From assembly GCA_943840615.1 (NCBI GenBank), contig CALSVI010000006.1:62001-126000 (forward strand): DNA of 64,000 nucleotides. The letters run 5' to 3'. Below the pieces are notes generated by a model that saw only the letters and a list, made by a program, of their open reading frames with translations, was not told where the DNA came from and did not search any database. Of the stretch, positions 60,072-64,000 are shown one piece after another; position 1 is the first letter of the stretch; each line of letters starts with the position of its first letter. The DNA comes from an uncultured Luminiphilus sp. GTDB taxonomy: Bacteria > Pseudomonadota > Gammaproteobacteria > Pseudomonadales > Halieaceae. Made by a program: the position numbers and the translations under genes.

Positions 60072-60425
60072 CTATCGAGAAAATCCGGCTTCCTGGGAAA
60101 GATAGGTTGGGTTCAAGCCAGCTAATCCTTCACGTACGGCCGTGTCCGGGTCGCCCATAACGATAAAGTTAACCGGGGTCACTGCCGCCATGAACCGCTC
60201 GGCAAAACCACCAAATGACTGCAAGTGAACCATGGTAGCCGCCGAATCTCGATAACGCTCATTGATCTGGCAGGTCCGCTTTTCTTCATCGAAGTACCAC
60301 TCATAAATCAAAGTATCGGGCTCGTGTTGAGTGGCCGCTACCATCTCACCCATCAGTGCTTCAAAGGCCTCCAGCTGACCTTCATTAACAGAGACTTCCA
60401 ACAACCAATGAACTGTACTCGTCAT
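60072..60425 (-). CDS. ABM-domain protein (antibiotic biosynthesis monooxygenase fold)
   Basis: A 117-residue ferredoxin-like dimeric alpha-beta barrel protein: HWLLEVSVNEGQLEAFEALM, EPDTLIYEWYFDE, and INERYRDSAATMVHLQSFG. ABM proteins include quinol monooxygenases and many of unknown role. It lies convergent to the HpbD-like gene and 27 bp after the lipoate-ligase gene in the same direction. Function unknown. Confidence 0.75.
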   Translation of the reverse strand: MTSTVHWLLEVSVNEGQLEAFEALMGEMVAATQHEPDTLIYEWYFDEEKRTCQINERYRDSAATMVHLQSFGGFAERFMAAVTPVNFIVMGDPDTAVREGLAGLNPTYLSQEAGFSR

Positions 60426-60452
60426 ACAACTTCTCCTACTTTATCTCTCGGA

Positions 60453-61214
60453 TTAACAATTGCTTACCGGATATTCCCACGTGTTCACGCTTGGATGAAA
60501 GGCTTCTACCAAAGCATCAATAAGCATCTCTTTTACCTGCTCTTTACCGCCCCATGAATAAACCTCTGACAGAGTGACCAGGGCATTTTCCGCAACCACC
60601 GCCTCTTGCTCGGTGAGTGCATTAAAACTGTTGACGATATTACAGAGGCGTTCTTTATCTGCGCTGACTAAAATGGTGGCGTGCATGAGTAATGCGACCT
60701 CCTGATAGTCCCTCGATATCGGCACACAACGCTGCGATGTGCCCATCAACTTTTTCCCCGATACGACGATGTTGTAACCCCCGTTACAGTAAGAACCGGG
60801 TACAGACCCCACTGTGCCTGCCACTCCAAAATGAGAGACTGATTGAAGCAATTTGTTGCAAAACCAGGTGTAGGAGGCGGCTGCGGAGAATCGATCTGCG
60901 AACTTAAATCTGTTCACATAAGACAGGTTCAGTACCCCGGGTCCCAGCGGGCAAATAGTCCCGCCCGTGCTGCGCACATGGATTGGCCATCCTTTCGTTT
61001 TAAGCGCGCTGGCAGCCTTCTCAAAATGAGGTAATTCGGATTCGCTTTTGCTCACAACTGCCGAGGGCACAGTCATCCAAAACCGGAGGCTCGGAACGTT
61101 ATACCCTGCCCTCAGGCTGGACAGGTTTTCGTCATCCTGTTTCAGCTCAATGAGCGGATCCGCATGGTACGAAGCTGAAAAAGCGGGGGGGTGCAGATCG
61201 GGGCTAGCGATCAT
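60453..61214 (-). CDS. Lipoate-protein ligase A-like protein
   Basis: A 253-residue biotin/lipoate-ligase-fold protein: an RSTGGT segment for ligand binding, then SVPGSYCNGGYNIVVSGKK, where the last Lys-Lys-Leu-x-Gly (KKLMGTSQR) holds the Lys that contacts lipoyl-AMP. ATG 61214 overlaps the regulator stop by 11 nt; an upstream TTG (61226) is possible. It may lipoylate GcvH or 2-oxoacid dehydrogenase parts. Linking it to methylamine-derived glycine cleavage is inference. Confidence 0.75.
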   Translation of the reverse strand: MIASPDLHPPAFSASYHADPLIELKQDDENLSSLRAGYNVPSLRFWMTVPSAVVSKSESELPHFEKAASALKTKGWPIHVRSTGGTICPLGPGVLNLSYVNRFKFADRFSAAASYTWFCNKLLQSVSHFGVAGTVGSVPGSYCNGGYNIVVSGKKLMGTSQRCVPISRDYQEVALLMHATILVSADKERLCNIVNSFNALTEQEAVVAENALVTLSEVYSWGGKEQVKEMLIDALVEAFHPSVNTWEYPVSNC

Positions 61215-63177
61215 TCGGTGCGACAATGGCGTACTTTTTCATTCTTCGATAAACGGTTGATCGCGCGAGGTTCAATTCCAGCGCGACGTCCGTAATATTC
61301 CACTTATGTTTTTGTAGGAGTTCGATGAGGGTCTTGGCCTGCATCGGGTATCCGTCCTCCGAGGCATCTTTTTGCGGCAAGAGATCAACCCCCGTTAGTG
61401 CCGCTAAAGGAGATGGCTCGTTACCCGGCAACGCGGACCTTATTTCATCCGGCAAATCGTTGGCTTTAATGATCCCGTCATCGGTCAAAGCCATCGCAAA
61501 CTGCAGCACATTGCGCAACTGCCGACAATTTCCAGGCCACGGATAGCGTTCGAAGATTTTCAACACTTCTGCAGAGACCTGAAAGTTGGCCCTACGCACT
61601 TTCGACTCTTCCGCCACGATGTTCGCCACCACGAAGGAAATATCCTGACGATGGCGCAAGGCAGGCAGCTCCAGCGTCGCCCCATTAAGCCGATAATACA
61701 GATCTTCTCGAAAGCCGCCTCGACCGATTAACACTCTCAAATCTTTGTGGCTCGCTGAAATGACATGCAGGTCTGCCCTTTTGGGCTTTTCGGCGCCGAG
61801 CGCTAAAACCTCTTTCTCAGCGAGCACTCGCAATAATCTTGATTGCAAGTTCAATGGCATATCGCTGATTTCATCCAGAAAAAGAGTGCCACCATCAGAC
61901 TGCATGATTAACCCTTTCTTTCCTTTCTTGCTGCCGCCCGTAAAAGCGCCTTGCTCGTATCCAAAAAGCTCACTTTCAATCAGTGACTCGGGAATCGCCG
62001 CGCAGTTAATGGCTACAAACGGCTTGATGCTCCGAACGCTGCTATTGTGGATAGCGCGCGCCATCAATTCCTTGCCCGTACCCGTCTCACCACTAATGAT
62101 TATGTTTAAATTTTGATCCGCAAAACGTCTGGCTTTGGAAATGGACGCCTGCATAAGCTTGTCCTCACCAGCGATCCACGCAAACGCATTGCGATGTCCA
62201 GAGAGAAAGCCTGCTTTCTTTTTAGAAACGGATTTCCCAGTAGGTGGCGTAATGTCCATATAGAACAACTCGCCAGCTCCCCTTACCTTAATCGTGTTGT
62301 TGATCAAATTTACTGAGTCGGACGCCACAGAAAATAAGTCATCAACCGACGTTTCAAAATGCTCGCTAATCGAATTGCCAATGACATCTTTAACGGAAGA
62401 GCCACCATTTAACTCATTGACAGCCGCCTGTGTCGCACCAAGAATCGTCCCGTCACCGTCAATAGCGATCAAGTTCTCTTTATTCACGTCAACAAATACG
62501 GGGGTCTTGGCGTAGCGCAAAATCCAGTGACCGCTAAAGTGGCTCAGGAAATTCGCGCTTTCAATCATCTTGGCGTGCATCATGACCAGTTGCAGCGCGA
62601 GAAACTGGCTCTCCTTGGCCAGCGGCGAACTCATCGACGAGACGTCTAAAATAGCCAGCAAATTGCCATCAGGCGCAAAAATCGGCGCGGCGGTGCAGGT
62701 CAGATCAATGTTGGCAGCATAGAAATGATCCGTCTTATGGCAAATGATCGGTTTTCCAGTGCTTAGGCAGGTGCCGACCGCGTTAGTGCCCGCATACCGC
62801 TCCTGCCACGAAGTACCCAAATAGAGTCCCGCTTGTTTTGCCTCGTGGTCATACTTTCTATCACCGATGTAATCGACCGTAACGCCCTCGCCGTCAGTGA
62901 GCAGCATGACGTAATTGAGACTGGAGATTTGCTTATAAAAGGCTTCCATGCCGGTTCGCGCGACCTGTAAAAACTCCTCAATCTGACCCTGATGGGCTCT
63001 TATTGCTGAAGAGTCGAGAACACATGCGCTGGGCGGCTGCCCCGGATCCAATCCAAACTCTCTATCGCACCGCATCCAAGACTGTCTAATGACCTGGTCC
63101 GCTATTCCATCAGCGGCATCAGCATTCACATTGTTAGCGACTCTAACAATATGCTGCTTGTGCAGGTCACCATTCAC
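61204..63177 (-). CDS. Sigma-54-dependent activator (AcoR-like)
   Basis: A 657-residue enhancer-binding protein: N-terminal GAF-type sensor (about 70-200), PAS-like linker, AAA+ domain with Walker A GETGTGKE (363-370), GAFTGG at 410-415 in place of the usual GAFTGA sigma-54 contact loop, Walker B GGTLFLDE, and a Fis-type C-terminal HTH (DVALELNLARSTVYRRM). AcoR relatives respond to small ketones or hydroxy acids. It likely regulates the ABM/lipoate-ligase genes or the methyl-transfer operons, but no clear -24/-12 site was found. Confidence 0.88.
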   Translation of the reverse strand: MNGDLHKQHIVRVANNVNADAADGIADQVIRQSWMRCDREFGLDPGQPPSACVLDSSAIRAHQGQIEEFLQVARTGMEAFYKQISSLNYVMLLTDGEGVTVDYIGDRKYDHEAKQAGLYLGTSWQERYAGTNAVGTCLSTGKPIICHKTDHFYAANIDLTCTAAPIFAPDGNLLAILDVSSMSSPLAKESQFLALQLVMMHAKMIESANFLSHFSGHWILRYAKTPVFVDVNKENLIAIDGDGTILGATQAAVNELNGGSSVKDVIGNSISEHFETSVDDLFSVASDSVNLINNTIKVRGAGELFYMDITPPTGKSVSKKKAGFLSGHRNAFAWIAGEDKLMQASISKARRFADQNLNIIISGETGTGKELMARAIHNSSVRSIKPFVAINCAAIPESLIESELFGYEQGAFTGGSKKGKKGLIMQSDGGTLFLDEISDMPLNLQSRLLRVLAEKEVLALGAEKPKRADLHVISASHKDLRVLIGRGGFREDLYYRLNGATLELPALRHRQDISFVVANIVAEESKVRRANFQVSAEVLKIFERYPWPGNCRQLRNVLQFAMALTDDGIIKANDLPDEIRSALPGNEPSPLAALTGVDLLPQKDASEDGYPMQAKTLIELLQKHKWNITDVALELNLARSTVYRRMKKYAIVAPNDR

Positions 63178-63311
63178 GATTAATAGTCCATCATGGACTG
63201 ATGCTTTCGAAGCGCGGAATCAGCCCGACCTGTCGCCGGGGTGGCTAGGCTGGCGTTACGGGACATCACGTTGCATCGTCGGAGTTGTCCACCATCGCAG
63301 TTTGGCCTCGT

Positions 63312-64000
63312 TCAGCGCTCGTTGGACTCAGAGCGCGCGATAGCCGGAGGGGTGATCGAGCCCATTAGCTGGTTATAGATGCCATCTGGGTCCTCAAAAA
63401 TAATAAAACCGAACGTTGAGGCATCCCCTTCACAACAAGGCGCAATATCTGACAAGAACTTCACACCGCGACTTTTGAGCAACGCAATATCTGCTTCCAA
63501 GTCGGTTGTGCCCCAGTTGATACGCTGCAATCCCAAATGGTTAATCGGGGCCGGATAGGGCGGCCCCTGAGAAACCGGGTTGGCCCACTCGCTCAACCGG
63601 ATTTTAGAACCATCAACGCGGTGGTTTAGCATCACCCCTGCCCTGTCTATATCAGCGTCTATCCCTAAAGCCTCATATAGGAGATTACTGTCTGACACAG
63701 CACTGCTCTCCTCTTCTTCAAGTCCCAACATAGCATAGAACTTTTTTGAACACTCAAGATCAGTAACGTTGACGTTTAAGTAATCGACTTCGGCGGTCTT
63801 GCCTGACGATTGGTGCAGCGCAATATAAGTGCCGTCGGGATCTTTAATCATCGATTGCTGGGCGCCGTTTGAGAGGCGAACGGGGCCGGTCAGATCGGTT
63901 CCGCCTGCTTCCTTTAGCTGCTCTCCGAGCGCACTAATGTCGTCGTCGAATAAAGAAAAATAGCTGATGCCAAGATGATTGATATCACTGTAGGGGGGAT
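63312..64000 (-). CDS. Two-module VOC-family protein, 5' end outside window
   Basis: At least 229 residues; the frame runs off the window edge, so the N-terminus is missing. Two vicinal-oxygen-chelate modules: one ending SMIKDPDGTYIALHQ and a second beginning VDYLNVNVTDLECSKKFYAMLGL and ending FIIFEDPDGIYNQL. Each module has the HLG-type or NHLGLQRI strand. Related two-module proteins include extradiol dioxygenases and glyoxalase-like detoxifiers; the metal and substrate are unclear. Upstream of the regulator on the same strand with a 134-bp gap. Confidence 0.8.
   Translation of the reverse strand, partial: PPYSDINHLGISYFSLFDDDISALGEQLKEAGGTDLTGPVRLSNGAQQSMIKDPDGTYIALHQSSGKTAEVDYLNVNVTDLECSKKFYAMLGLEEEESSAVSDSNLLYEALGIDADIDRAGVMLNHRVDGSKIRLSEWANPVSQGPPYPAPINHLGLQRINWGTTDLEADIALLKSRGVKFLSDIAPCCEGDASTFGFIIFEDPDGIYNQLMGSITPPAIARSESNER

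Overview
The window reads as a chromosomal segment of an aerobic, moderately GC-rich marine gammaproteobacterium, possibly of the OM60/NOR5 (Halieaceae) type. This rests on the conserved gammaproteobacterial order tilS-accA and pyrG-kdsA-eno-ftsB-ispD-ispF-pcm-nlpD with fdxA-mutS opposite, and on a large aerobic one-carbon/betaine locus. No database search was possible; families are named from motifs, length and context.

Layout. 1-1.8 kb: the end of an FAD amine oxidase and a Rieske oxygenase. 2-13.3 kb: small accessory genes, a moaC-moaD-moaE operon, tRNA-Gly(CCC) and several secreted proteins. 13.4-27.5 kb: the housekeeping block, with rpoS, surE and truD missing from their usual places. 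27.7-38.6 kb: a POT transporter, an RND pump with its fusion protein, a saccharopine-dehydrogenase-like reductase, a SYLF protein, SDRs, YcgN- and YaiI-type proteins. 38.8 kb: tRNA-Arg(ACG). 39.0 kb: a secreted two-repeat protein that is a paralogue of the lipoprotein at 2.0 kb.

40-64 kb is the outstanding part. Two non-pyrrolysine MttB-family methyltransferases, one corrinoid protein, a DUF1638 protein, a 'virulence factor' family protein, a detached MTHFR C-terminal Cys-rich protein, a MetF-like reductase, a pterin methyltransferase and a RACo-type corrinoid activator form a complete B12 methyl-transfer route to tetrahydrofolate. Two divergent DMGDH-like flavoproteins with GcvT domains could take further N-methyl groups to methylene-THF. 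The plus-strand operon continues with gaps of no more than 38 nt into a 2-oxoglutarate oxygenase, an epimerase-type dehydrogenase, a FAH-family hydrolase, two SDRs and an enolase-superfamily protein that closely resembles 4-hydroxyproline betaine 2-epimerase (HpbD). My reading is a B12-dependent, oxygen-tolerant catabolic system for a quaternary ammonium compound (proline-betaine-like is the best guess), in place of the Rieske demethylases known with HpbD. The transferase partners carry Arg-rich tails and the corrinoid protein a very acidic N-terminus, suggesting electrostatic assembly. A sigma-54 activator, a lipoate ligase, an ABM-domain protein and a VOC protein follow.

Five genes between 5.4 and 14.8 kb, including mutS, each carry a single +1 frameshift; none was seen in the other 49 kb. 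A local sequence-quality problem is the simplest explanation. A sixth gene (MOSC family) has a real internal deletion.
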